Origin: Viscum album
Taxonomy: Eukaryota; Streptophyta; Magnoliopsida; Santalales; Viscaceae
Assembly (NCBI GenBank): GCA_963277665.1
Contig: OY728128.1
Location: 1,350,992,356-1,351,056,355, forward strand
Length of the DNA: 64,000 nt
Reading direction: 5' to 3'
The notes beneath the pieces were generated by a model. The model ran no database searches. It had not been told where the DNA came from and saw only the letters and a list, made by a program, of their open reading frames with translations. This document shows positions 1-10,183 of this stretch, in pieces (the stretch's first letter is position 1; the number at the start of each line of letters is the position of its first letter). Made by a program: the position numbers and the translations under genes.

Positions 1-1024
1 TGGAAAATAGAATCCAAATATCCATGTTTTATAGATTCTTATTGTTTATATGATTAGACTCCAAAGTTTATTTTTCCTTAGACTCTAGAAATAAAGATTT
101 GGTTAAGCTACTTCATTTTCCTTAAACATGTTATTATTATTAAATTATGTCGTACAATATGTTTCTAATAAACTGTTGGTTGAGAGACACTTGTATAGGT
201 CCCTCTGAAATTCAAGGTAAAATATGGCCATTAGAGGAGGGAGATAACTGTTGGATTTGTTCCTATAAATAGGAGGTCATTTTAATGATCTCACAACTCT
301 TCCATATCTCTATAGATTACATGCTATGAAGTTATTTCTAGAGAGAGAGAGACTCTCATGATTTGTGTGGATATGAACATCTTGTTGAGCCTTTCTTTGT
401 GCGACTTCGATTGTTGCTGAGTATTATCAAGGGATTCTTGGGATAAGAAGACAGAGATACCGACTACCTTAAAGTTTGAGGACTTCCAGGGAGAGGAAGA
501 CAGAGGTTACAACTACCTTAAAGATCAAGGTCTTGAAGGGATAACAAGATAGATTTCAATATTTATATCGAGGGATTACCCTGGAGTGGGTAAGACATAC
601 TTTCTTTAAAGTATTAATCAAGGGAAGTTTATCCAAGGTTGTTGGATATCCTACTCTTTGGGTTAGAATATTTTCTACCTATTACTTGTCTTTTTTTAAA
701 GTTTAATTTCCAATGTATTTTGATAAATAAAGAAAGTATAACCTTATTATACTTTCTTATACTTTTATTTACTTTAATAAGTAAGATTTTATACTATTTA
801 AGGTAAAATCTTTTTCTATGTAAAATTTTCTTAAGTTTCATTTCTGGAACCATATTTCTGAAACCTAAACATGTTTTTCTCATAGAACTGTTTTCGGGAT
901 TATGAATTTACCTTGTTTAACTTTGTTAAACATAGTTTTTCTTAAGGTTAAAAATGAGATTTTTTAAACTTACAATTCACCCCTCTTGTAATTGAGAATC
1001 TACATATAGTTTTTTGATCCTACA
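1..1024 (+). repeat. 5' LTR of Sirevirus-like element (partial)
   Basis: Aligns almost end to end with 9161-10183 of the 3' LTR. It ends GATCCTACA just before the primer site. It contains the TATA box at 264-271. The part equivalent to the 23-bp array of the 3' LTR lies outside the window. Confidence 0.92.
264..271 (+). promoter_or_regulatory. TATA box of 5' LTR
   Basis: TATAAATA inside CCTATAAATAGG; the same sequence lies at 9425-9432 in the 3' LTR. It is the likely start region for the genomic RNA of the element. Confidence 0.75.
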
Positions 1025-1026
1025 AT

Positions 1027-1038
1027 TGGTATCATAGG
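1027..1038 (+). other. Primer binding site (initiator tRNA-Met type)
   Basis: TGGTATCATAGG sits two bases after the LTR end and differs little from the plant initiator tRNA-Met complement TGGTATCAGAGC. It primes minus-strand DNA synthesis. Confidence 0.85.
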
Positions 1039-1205
1039 AGGTATCTGAAATACTTATACTCACCTATAGGTTTTCTTGCTCAAGTTTTCCTTGTTCTAAA
1101 TTTTATTTCTGAGCTTTTATTGATTAATTTTTTCTTAAGTATTTTTATCTTTGTTTATAAAATTTTTCTACATACAAGTTTTATGGAAATATATTTCGTT
1201 ATAGA

Positions 1206-2960
1206 ATGGAAGGAATGAATGTTGGTTCCATAGAAAATTTAAATCCTACCGGACCACCTATTTTTTATGGTAATGATTATGAGTATTAGAGAGATTGAAT
1301 GAAGACTTTTGTCATTAACACTGGATTTGACAATTTTTTCATGCTTATTGGGGATTAAAAAATTTCAAAAAAGGAAGTAAAAACCTTCACCAACCAAGAA
1401 AAATTATAATATCAATTAAACTACAAGGTACACAATACTATGTTGTGTTCTATGACCAGAAATATATATAGTCAAATTTATTCTTGTGAAGCTGCTAATT
1501 GCATCTGGAAGAAACTTAAGGTTATGAATTTTGGTACTTCCAAAGTGATAGAGACTAGAAGAGATACATTGAGAGCTGAATATCATGGATTTCTATTTCC
1601 TTATAAAGAACCTGTTTGCAAGGTTCAACAAATATTTATGACCATTGTCAACAGTCTAAAATCTATGGGAGAGAAATGTCTTGATGATGAAGCTCTTATA
1701 GACTAAATAATTGACATCATGCCAAATGAATGGGAATCAAAAAGGATATCAATTGATGAAAAGAGAAAAATTTCCAATATTACCCTTGATGAACTTTTTG
1801 TTACCCTTATTCAACATGAGACAAGAATGAAAAGAGATACTGATATTAATAAGATGAAAAATGGAAATGGAAGTGTATCCTTTACTACTACTAAATCCAA
1901 GACTCTAGAAAGGGTTTCAATATCTAAGTCTAAGAAAGTCATTGTTCTATATGAGTCTAGTGAAAGTGAATAGTATGAGAATGAATTAGATAATCTTGCT
2001 TGAAGGATGAAAAATATAGTATGATAGAAAGATTTTCAGTATAGATATTAAAAGAAAGAAAGAAAGTACAAGAAAGAATCGAAGTCACTTACTATGAATG
2101 AAAAAGAGCTGAACATATCAAACCTGATTGTCCTATTATTAAGAGAAAAGATAGAAATGAAAAATATTTTGAGAGAAATAGAAAATAAGTATTACAAGAC
2201 TAAGGATAAAAAATTATTGAAGGCAAATGATAAATGGAGTTCTAGTGGGGGTGACTCATCTGACGAATCTTCAGAGTATGAAACTTCTAGTCCCAAGAAT
2301 ATTGGTCTAATAGCCAAACTACCCTTTGAAAATCAATTTCTAATGGCCAAGGTATGAAATTATGAATCTGTTACAAATTTATCTTTGAATGAAAATTATG
2401 CTGATGATAAATATTATAAGTATTCATATGAAGAATCTTTTTTTGATGAAGATAACTCTTTACCTTCTTATGAAGAAGTGTCTAGGTTTTCCAAACTTCT
2501 TGAAAATTATAATTCTAAATTCAAGAAAAAACATGAGAAGAAAAATTCTAGAATTTTCATTTTATCCAAAGAAGTATTATATCTTTCTAAATATATTGAT
2601 CATACATTTTTTGATTTTCAAAATTTTTCAAAAAACCATAAGAAATTTAATTCTGAGAAAGATAAAATTTATAAGGATCTTGAAAATGAAATTTATAAGA
2701 AAAATATTTTAGAGGCTAACTATAGTTATAAAACTAATAACCATGAGTATAATAACTTGGTTATTAAACTAAAGTCGGAAATATTTTCCTTAAGGAATTG
2801 TCTATCAAACTTTACCTCTGGTAAAGAAAACTTTGACAAGATGTATTCCCAAATTCGTCCTCTTAGGAATATTTTTGGATTTGGTTATACCCATTCAAAG
2901 CCTATTTTTAGTAATAATTATTTCGTTCCCCAAAGTGATTCATTTTGTACTAAATTTTAG
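1206..2960 (+). pseudogene. gag: Sirevirus gag with zinc knuckle and coiled-coil extension
   Basis: Capsid/nucleocapsid precursor of the copia element. The likely start ATG is at 1206. The reading frame is interrupted by stops near 1289 and 1298 and after 1706 and 1973. A decayed CX2CX4HX4C knuckle lies at 2090-2131: the first Cys is Tyr, the second is a stop, and the His and last Cys remain. The knuckle is in a different frame from the sequence on both sides, so two compensating frameshifts flank it. An acidic Ser/Asp/Glu stretch follows (about 2240-2290), then a Lys/Glu/Asn-rich, probably coiled-coil segment (2385-2960), as in Sirevirus Gag-Pol. Assignment rests on position and the knuckle. 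Confidence 0.8.
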
Positions 2961-3139
2961 TGTGGTGTAAATTGGGATAAGAATTATTCTTTAAATAAAA
3001 CTCAATCTTTAGGATTTTATAAAGCTTATTTTTCTAAGAAAATGTGGATTCCTAAAATCTTACTTTCTGAAATTTCTGGATCCAAGAATGTTTGGATTCC
3101 AATAGTCTAACTATTTTATTTTCAAGAAAATAAAGAAAT

Positions 3140-3530
3140 AACCAATAGAAATACATGGTACATGGATAATGGATGTTCCCGACATATGACTGGTAACAAA
3201 AACTTCTTTGAAAAGATTATCAAGACAAAATGAGGAAAAGTAAAATTCGGAGATAATGCTCAGGGAGAAATTTTTGGTATTGGTAACACTATTATTCTTG
3301 AAAAAACTTTAATTTCAAATGTTTTATTTGTTAAAGGTCTTAAGAACAACCTTATTATCATAAGTCAATTATGTGATGAAGGTTACCTTGTGAATATTTG
3401 GAATGATAAATGCTTATTACACAATTTCAAGGAATACTTTATTCTTTCTTCCCATAGGAAAGAGAATTTATACACACTAAACTTAGAAGACCTTAGGTGC
3501 CAAGATCTACCTTGCCTAAGTGAAATGAAA
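3140..3530 (+). pseudogene. pol: Copia aspartic protease and linker
   Basis: Retroviral-type aspartic protease that cleaves the polyprotein. The signature DNGCSRHMTG starts at the Asp codon 3165-3167; copia proteases normally read D-S/T-G, so the second active-site residue is replaced by Asn. The following Gly-rich and Leu-rich stretch (VLFVKGLKNNL, about 3320) is the usual flap and core of this family. In-frame stops (near 3231 and at 3546) break the frame. It lies between gag and integrase, as expected. Confidence 0.85.
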
Positions 3531-4490
3531 GATAAATCTTGGTTATGACATAGAAGGTTAGGACACTGTAATCTTAGGAACTTATGAAAACTCTCAAAGA
3601 AAAGACTTATTAAGGATCTACTAGAGCTTAAATTTGATTCTTCAAAAGTTTGTGATCCTTGTCAATATAGAAAGAAACATAAATCAAGTTTTAATTCAAT
3701 CAGTGAAGTATCAACTTCTGATGCATTACAGTTAGTGCATATGGATCTTTTTGGTCCAACAAAAACTAGAAGCATTAGATGAAAATATTATGTATTTGTA
3801 TTAGTTGATTATTACACTAGATTTAAGTGGGTCTATTTTCTAGAAATGAAATCTGAAGATTTTTATTATTTGAAAACTCTTAGAGGACAAGATAAAAATG
3901 AAAAAAACCTTCCATTGATAAATGTTCATAGTGACCATGGAGGAGAATTTCAAAATTCTTATTTTGAAACTTTTTGTATTAAGAAAGGCATTAATCATAA
4001 TTTCTCAGCTCCAAGAACTCCTCAACATAATGGTGTTATTGAAAGAAGAAATCAAATTATTCATGAGATAAATTGAACCATGTTGAGTGAATATTCTATA
4101 GCTAAACACTTTTGGGATGAAGCTGTTAGTACTTCTTGTTATACTATATATTGAGTTTTAATCAGACATTTTCTTCAAAAAACATCTTATGAATTGTGGA
4201 CCAGTAGAAAACCTAGACTTTATTACTTAAAATTATTTAGTTACAAAGTATTAATCCTGAATACTAAAGACAACTTACATAAATTTTCACCCAAATATGA
4301 TGAAGGAATTTTCCTAAGCTACTCCACTACTTCTAAATCTTATAGAGTGTTTAATAAAAATACTTGTACTGTTGAAGAAACAGTGCTTGTTAAATTCGAT
4401 GAAACTGATCCTTTTGTTTTTAAACAATCCCAACCTACATATTCGGATGTGTTTTCAAAAAATGATTATCAAATTTTGATAGAAGATTCT
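3531..4490 (+). pseudogene. pol: Copia integrase
   Basis: Inserts the cDNA into the host chromosome. The N-terminal zinc-binding part is visible as HRRLGH (about 3550) followed by CDPC (about 3653). The DDE catalytic triad remains: Asp at 3743-3745 in HMDLFGP, Asp at 3933-3935 in HSDHGGEF, and Glu at 4041-4043 in NGVIERRN. The C-terminal part (about 4194-4490) has the K-Y-D-x-G-I-F-L-S-Y motif typical of copia integrase tails. Stops near 3780, 4074 and 4152 inactivate it. Confidence 0.9.
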
Positions 4491-4589
4491 TCTAATAATT
4501 AAAATTCTCAAGAAAATATTTCAGAAGCATTTAACAAAGAAGATTTCCTACCATATGTTGATGAACAGGTTTTAAAAAACCAAAATCAG

Positions 4590-5560
4590 TTGTTTCTTAA
4601 GAATCATCCCAGTGATAGTATCATTGGTGATGTAAACCCACCCGTAAGGACTAGAGGTTCCTTAAGGAATGAAGTAAAACATCTAGCATTCCTTTCCCAA
4701 TTAGAACAAAAAATCACCAATGAAGATTTAGGTGAAGATGATTGGATTAAATCCATGAAATATGAGCTAAATGAATTTGAGAGGAACAATGTTTGGACCT
4801 TGGTTAAAAGACCTAAGAAAACTTCTGTAATTGGAGAAAAATGGGTCTTCAGAAGTAAGTGTGATGAAAATGGAATCATAGTAATAAATAAAGACAGATT
4901 AGTTGCTAAAGTCTATAATCAACAAGAAGGAATATACTATGAAGAAACCTATGCTCATGTATCTAGAATTGAATCTATTCATATTTTACTTTCCTTTGCA
5001 GCATTATTTAATTTTAAACTTTTTCAAATGGATGTGAAGTGTGCCTTTATTAACAGATATGTTCAAGAAGAAGTTTATGTTGAAAAACCTCCTGGATTTA
5101 AAGACAAAAAACATCTTGAACTTTTTTTCAAACTTACCAAATATTTATAAGGACTTAAACAGAACCCTAGAGCCTGGTATGATAGAATGACATGATTTTT
5201 ATTACAAAATAATTATGTTAAGTGAACTAATGATCCAACTATTTTTATAAATAAAGATAAGAAAAATGTTTTCATAGTTAAAATTTATATTGATGACATT
5301 ATATTTGGTTCATCTCAGTAATATTTAACTGATTTTCTTGCAAATCTAATGAAAATTGTGTTTGAAATGAGTATGATAGATGAGTTAATATTTTCTCTAG
5401 GTTTAAAAATTTCTCAAAAATCATAAGGAACTTATATATCACAACATGAGTATATTAAAGATCTTCTTAGAAAGTATGGATATAAAAACACTAAAAGTAT
5501 AAGTACTCCAATCGGTACCTCAATTTCTCTTGATCTTGATAAAGGTGGGAAACTAATTGA
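4590..5560 (+). pseudogene. pol: Copia reverse transcriptase
   Basis: Copies the element RNA into DNA. The N-terminal block EKWVFRSK (about 4837), then RLVAKVYNQQEGIYYEETYA (about 4900) and FKLFQMDVKCAF (about 5013), match the copia RT family in order. The catalytic box reads YIDDI at 5286-5300, the usual YVDD with a conservative change. The frame is open from 4590 to 5150, then is interrupted by several stops. It is followed in order by RNase H. Confidence 0.92.
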
Positions 5561-5687
5561 TCAAACATCATTTAAAGGTATGATAGGAAGTTTATTATAC
5601 TTGATAGCTATCCATCCATACTTAATGTTTTCAGTATGATTATGTGCAAGATATCAATCAAATCCAAAGTAATCTCCTTTAAAAGCA

Positions 5688-6230
5688 GTGAAAATAATTT
5701 TTCACTATTTAAAGGGAACCATGAATTTAAGAATTTTCTATACTTCTAGAAATGATTTTGTTTTAAAAAGTTTTTCAAATGCTGATTTTGGTGGGTGTAT
5801 AATGGATATGAAAAGTACACCCGAAACTTTTCATTTATTAGAAGATTCATTGGTTTCTTGTTTATGCAAGAAGCAACACTCAACATCACTCTCCACTACT
5901 GAAACTGAATATATAGCAGATAGAAGTTGTTGTGATCAAGTGTTGTGGATGCAACACACACTCACAAACTATGGAATGAGTTTCACCAAAAAATAGATAT
6001 TGTGTTATAATAGTAGTTCCATTTATTTAATAAAAAACCCAACACATCATTTTTGTGAAAAACACATAGATATTAGGCATCAATTTCTTAGAGATCACAC
6101 ACTGAAAGGAGATATCATTCTTCAATTTATTGGAACGCAAGATCAACTTGATGATATTTTTGAAAAATATTTACCCTCTGATAGATTTAAATACATTAAA
6201 CAAAAGTTAGGAATGAAAACTATAAGGTAA
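5688..6230 (+). pseudogene. pol: Copia RNase H
   Basis: Degrades the RNA strand during cDNA synthesis. Visible blocks are YLKGT (about 5705), a SNADFGGC block (about 5779; copia normally has D-x-D-W-A-G) and STTETEYIA (about 5890) with the acidic residues. The C-terminal KHIDIRHQFLRD motif is at about 6060. One stop at 5994-5996 separates two otherwise open halves. It ends the pol region. Confidence 0.9.
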
Positions 6231-6772
6231 TATTCCATATTAACTTTTTTTGAAACCTATCTCCTTACATTAAGAAACTCCTTTTCATAGGGGGATTACA
6301 TTTTCTTGTAACCATATTTTTTTAACCAATTTTTTTTCGTAATCAAAATTTTCCAGAACTCAAATTCTAGAACTCAAATTTTTTTCCTCTACTTAATTTT
6401 TTTTTTCAATTTCAAAAATTTCCTTTTCTTAACAAAATTCCGAAATCTAAAAATTGTCCTTAATAAAAATATCTGGAATATAAATTTTTTCAAGAAGAAT
6501 ATTTTTATTTACTGATTGTTTTCTAGAAATCTGGATGGTATGTTTCCTTACTTAGGTTTTTGTAATTGAATTTTTTACTTGTTGGTATTTTTATCTTGTT
6601 TTAAGAAAAATTTTCAGTTTCAATTTTCTTAAATCTGAATTTTTACTTTAAAAAACTCAAAAGATTGGAACCTACCAAATCCTTCTTCATCTTTCATATC
6701 AACTGTCATATCAAATCGTGCTTATTTCAAACATTGAATCAATTTGGGAATATGAAATTTCACTTCAAAACT
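6231..6772 (+). other. AT-rich spacer between pol and env-like ORF
   Basis: No coding signal is visible. There are long T and A runs and a short direct repeat (AGAACTCAAATT at about 6355 and 6371). It ends with a TATA box ahead of the env-like ORF. Confidence 0.6.
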
Positions 6773-6780
6773 TATATAAA
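6773..6780 (+). promoter_or_regulatory. Internal TATA box ahead of env-like ORF
   Basis: TATATAAA followed by GGCACCC, in the spacer after pol and 137 nt before the ATG at 6917. The context (TATA, GC-rich step, pyrimidine-rich CACCCCACATCAG) looks like a plant core promoter. That it drives the env-like ORF is inference. Confidence 0.45.
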
Positions 6781-6916
6781 GGCACCCTATTTCTCACCCC
6801 ACATCAGTTTTCAAGTTTTTCAACCCTGAAGCTCTGTCTCTCTTCAAAAAGACCGTTCCGCTTTTCATATTTTTCTTAGACTAAAAATTTCTTTAGAAGT
6901 TTCTCTACAAAAACAA

Positions 6917-7966
6917 ATGTCTTCAGCCAAGGAAATAACGGAGTGGAAAATATACAGATAAATAAAAAATGGAAGAGAGCCAGAGTGATGATTTCATTAG
7001 ACAAGTTTAAGAATATCATGAGAAGGAAATCCCTTCTAAAAAACTGTCGATCCAGACATCCCAAGCTGAATCAATGAAAATTTCATCATAATGAAAATAT
7101 GATGAGGGTTTGGAAGAAGTTAAAAAACCTTCTGATGATGAAATCATCAATCATGAATTCATTCAACCTGATGATATTAAGGTAGATGATAAGAAGTAAT
7201 GGGTTAATAAAGATAAAATCGTTCAAGTTTCAGATAGTGATCATGAATCCTCAAAGGCTGCAGAGAATATTTCCAAAGTAGATAAAGAAAAAAAGTTGTT
7301 TGTTGAAACCCCTAAGAAATCTATTGTGGTCAAGAAGGATGCTGGTGGATCATCCAAGATGAAGGATACTGAGTTAGAAAAAGAATCCTCACTTACAAGG
7401 GAATCAAATTTAGAATCACCTTCTTTGGGTTATGACTTTTTTTTGTAGTCTCTGAAGAAATTAGTATACACCATACCCTTGTTTTTAAGTATTGACTCGA
7501 GGTGTTAGCTTCTTCAACACTCCTTTAATCAAAAGATAGAATCCATAAGAATTATTATGGAAAAATTCATCAAGATTGAGGCTAATTTTAAATCTTTCTA
7601 TATTGGGTATGATGCACACAGATGTGAGGATGAAAGATCTTACAAAAAGTTTTACAGAAAAGTTGAAACTTAAAAAAGTAGCCTGAAAGCAAGAAGAAAA
7701 AGATCTGAATGGAAAGTTAAATTCAGTTGCTCAAAATTTAAAGAGGGAAATGGATCTCAGAATAAAGTTTGAAGAAAAATTTAGTTGGCAAGAAGAACTT
7801 TTGAAGTCTCAGGATGAAATTCTTAAGTCTCAGGATGAAAAGATTCAAGGATATAGAGAAGAAAAATCAGGATTAGGAACAATTGATCAATCACTTTGAG
7901 GAATATCATAAGGAAATTAAGAAGCTGAAGACTACTGTGAAGAAGATCATGCCCAAGGAAAAATAA
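6917..7966 (+). pseudogene. Env-like ORF of Sirevirus
   Basis: Sireviruses often carry an extra ORF between RNase H and the 3' LTR, called env-like; its function is not known. The ATG at 6917 starts a Ser/Lys/Glu-rich protein with stops soon after. Better-preserved blocks lie at about 7120-7440 (rich in Asp, Lys, Ser, Glu) and 7740-7960, the latter with a heptad-like coiled coil containing a duplicated LKSQDE. I see no convincing transmembrane helix, so an envelope role is not supported. Confidence 0.6.
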
Positions 7967-8134
7967 GGATGAATATTTTTCCTTTCAATTATGATATTTT
8001 TTTGAATTTATCTTCCTGTACCAATTCTTACAATCATAATGAAAATTTTCATTTGTCTTCATTTGTTTTTTTGTATAGTTATAACCTTTCAAGTATCATT
8101 TTTTTCCCATTCTCTCTATTAATTTTTGAAAATC

Positions 8135-8442
8135 AAAAAGGGGGAGAAAGGAATTTTAAAAAGAATAATAAGTATAAATAAGATAATGCCTTAAGTATGG
8201 GAGAGTTTAACGAAGGGGGATATTACTTAAGGAAGACTTTCATATGTAAGAAAAAGTAAAATATCTCTAAGGAACTCAAGAATACGATCCTTAAGGATTT
8301 CAAAACCTAAGGGGGAGTTAGTCGTATTCATCATAATTTATATATAAAAGAAGATATGTTTTTCTTTTAAATTTCATAAATAAAAATCTTAGTTCTTATA
8401 TAATTTTTCATAAGGATGTTTGTGCTTTCCAAAAGGGGGAGA
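8135..8442 (+). other. Four polypurine tracts upstream of 3' LTR
   Basis: AAGGGGGAG or close variants occur at 8139-8147, 8213-8220, 8309-8317 and 8433-8441. Multiple such tracts are a described hallmark of Sireviruses. The last, immediately before the LTR, is the likely plus-strand primer. Confidence 0.85.
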
Positions 8443-8708
8443 TTTTTGAGTAAATAAGGTTTCTTTATGACTTTTACATTCTTGTAGTTTTGAAAATCAC
8501 AAACACTTTATCTTTAGGAAAATTAATTTTCCCTAAGGATTATTTTCTTAAGGAAAATTTACCTTCTCTAAAGATCCTTAATTTGATTTCATTATATCAT
8601 TTTATAACCTCTCAAAATAAAAATCATTTTATTTCTAAGTCAAAAATTTGGATTTGTATCTAAAACATTGGAATCTTATAATTCTGTAGATATAGAGTGT
8701 TTTGTTTT

Positions 8709-9168
8709 CAGATTCTGAATTCTCTAAAATCCAGACTCCGAATTCTCTAAAATTCATACTCCAAATTCTCTAAAATTCAGATTCTGAATTCTATGAAATT
8801 CAGACTCCAAATTATATGAAATTCAGGCTCCGAATTTTCTCAAATTCAGACTCTAAATTCTCTGAAATTCAGATTACGAATTCTCTGAAATTCAGATTCC
8901 AAATTCTATGGAATTCAAATTCCAAATTCTCTAAAATTCATATTCCAAATTCTCTAAAATTCAGACTCCAAATTCTCTGAAATTCCAACTCTGAATTCTT
9001 TGAAATTGAGACTCGGAATTACTCCAAATTCAGATTCCAAATTCCTTAGAATTTAGAATCCGAATTACTCAGAATTCAGACTCCTAATTCCTTATAATTC
9101 AGACTTTGAATTCCTCAGAATTCAGACTTCAAATTCCTCAGAATTCATATTCCAAAATTTTTGAAAAA
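8709..9168 (+). repeat. 23-bp tandem array, 20 units, in the LTR
   Basis: Twenty consecutive units of exactly 23 bp with no insertion or deletion, consensus near CAGACTCCGAATTCTCTGAA plus ATT. Units differ only by substitutions, and the last is the most diverged. Each full unit joins the next through an inverted pair TTCAGA/TCTGAA around GAATTC. The array lies in the U3 part, upstream of the TATA box. Confidence 0.95.
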
Positions 9169-9424
9169 TAGAATCTGAAAATCGATGTTTTATATATTCT
9201 AGTTGTTTATATGATTAGACTATGAAGTTTATTTTTCCTTAGACTCTAGAAATATAGATTTGTTTAAGCTAATTCATTTTCCTTACACATTTTATTATTA
9301 TAAAACGATTTCATACAATCTATTTCTAACTAACTGTTGGTTGAGTGGCACATGTGCATGTCCCTCTGAAATTCAAGGTAAAATATGACCATTGGAGGAG
9401 GGAGCCAACCGTTGGATTTCTGCC

Positions 9425-9432
9425 TATAAATA
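9425..9432 (+). promoter_or_regulatory. TATA box of 3' LTR
   Basis: TATAAATA in CCTATAAATAGG, equivalent to 264-271. Confidence 0.7.
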
Positions 9433-10183
9433 GGATCTCATTTTAACGAGATCATGACTATTCCATCACTCTTGAGATAACATGCTGTGAAGTGATTTCT
9501 AGAGAGATATATTCTCATTATTTGTGTGAATATGAACATTTTGTTTAGCCTTGCTTCGTGAGACTCTGATTCTTGCTGAGTACAATCGAGGGACTCCATA
9601 TATAAGAAGACATAGGTGTCGACTACCTTAAAGTTTTAGGACTTCTTGGGAGTGGAAGACGGAGGTTCCGATTACCTTAAAGATCGAGGTCTTGTAGGGA
9701 TATAAAGACAGATTCTGATATTCATATCGAGGGCTTACCCTGGAGTGGGAAATAAATACTTTCTTGAAAGTATAAATCAAGGGACCTTTATCCAAGGCTG
9801 TTGGATATCCTACTCTTTGGGTTAAAATATTTTCTACCTGTTACTTGTTTTTGTTTCAAGTTTTATTTCCACTATATTTTTATAATGGGAGAAAGTATAA
9901 CCTTATTATACTTTCTTAAAATTTTATTTACTCTGATAAGTAAGATTCTATAAACTTTAAGGTAGAATATCTTCCTAAGTAAAATTTTATTATGTTTCAA
10001 TTTCAGAACCATATTTCTTAAACCTAAGAAAGTTTGTCTCAAATAAGTATTTTAGGGATTGTGAAATTACCTTGTTTAACTTTGTTAAACATAGTTTTCC
10101 TTAAGGTTAAATACTAAAGTTTTTAAACTTACAATTCACCCCTCTTTTAATTGAGCATATACATATAGTTTTTCGATCCTACA

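Larger units (their letters stand above)
1..10183 (+). mobile_element. Ty1/copia Sirevirus-like LTR retrotransposon, 5' end cut by window
   Basis: The order LTR, tRNA-Met-type primer site, gag with a zinc knuckle, protease, integrase, RT, RNase H, env-like ORF, repeated AAGGGGGAG tracts and LTR is that of plant Sireviruses. Integrase precedes RT, which separates copia from gypsy. Positions 1-1024 are the 3' part of the 5' LTR and match 9161-10183; the rest lies left of the window. Many in-frame stops and frameshifts make the copy non-functional. The right flank begins GTAAG; the matching target duplication would be outside the window. Confidence 0.93.
8447..10183 (+). repeat. 3' LTR of Sirevirus-like element
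   Basis: About 1.74 kb, from TGAGTAAATAAGG after the last polypurine tract to GATCCTACA. It carries a near-perfect palindrome at 8514-8536, the 23-bp array at 8709-9168 and a TATA box at 9425-9432. The region 9161-10183 matches the 5' LTR at 1-1024. The start is set by the tract and a TG, so it could be off by a few bases. Confidence 0.88.

Noticed and set aside
4604..4879. Minus-strand ORF over copia RT
   Set aside because: It is the shadow of the RT coding strand, whose motifs are clear on the plus strand.
6917..7966. True envelope glycoprotein
   Set aside because: No signal peptide or transmembrane helix is visible. Charged coiled-coil composition only; 'env-like' is a positional name.
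8709..9168. CRISPR-like look of the 23-bp array
   Set aside because: Units are directly adjacent with no unique spacers, in a plant LTR. It is a minisatellite.
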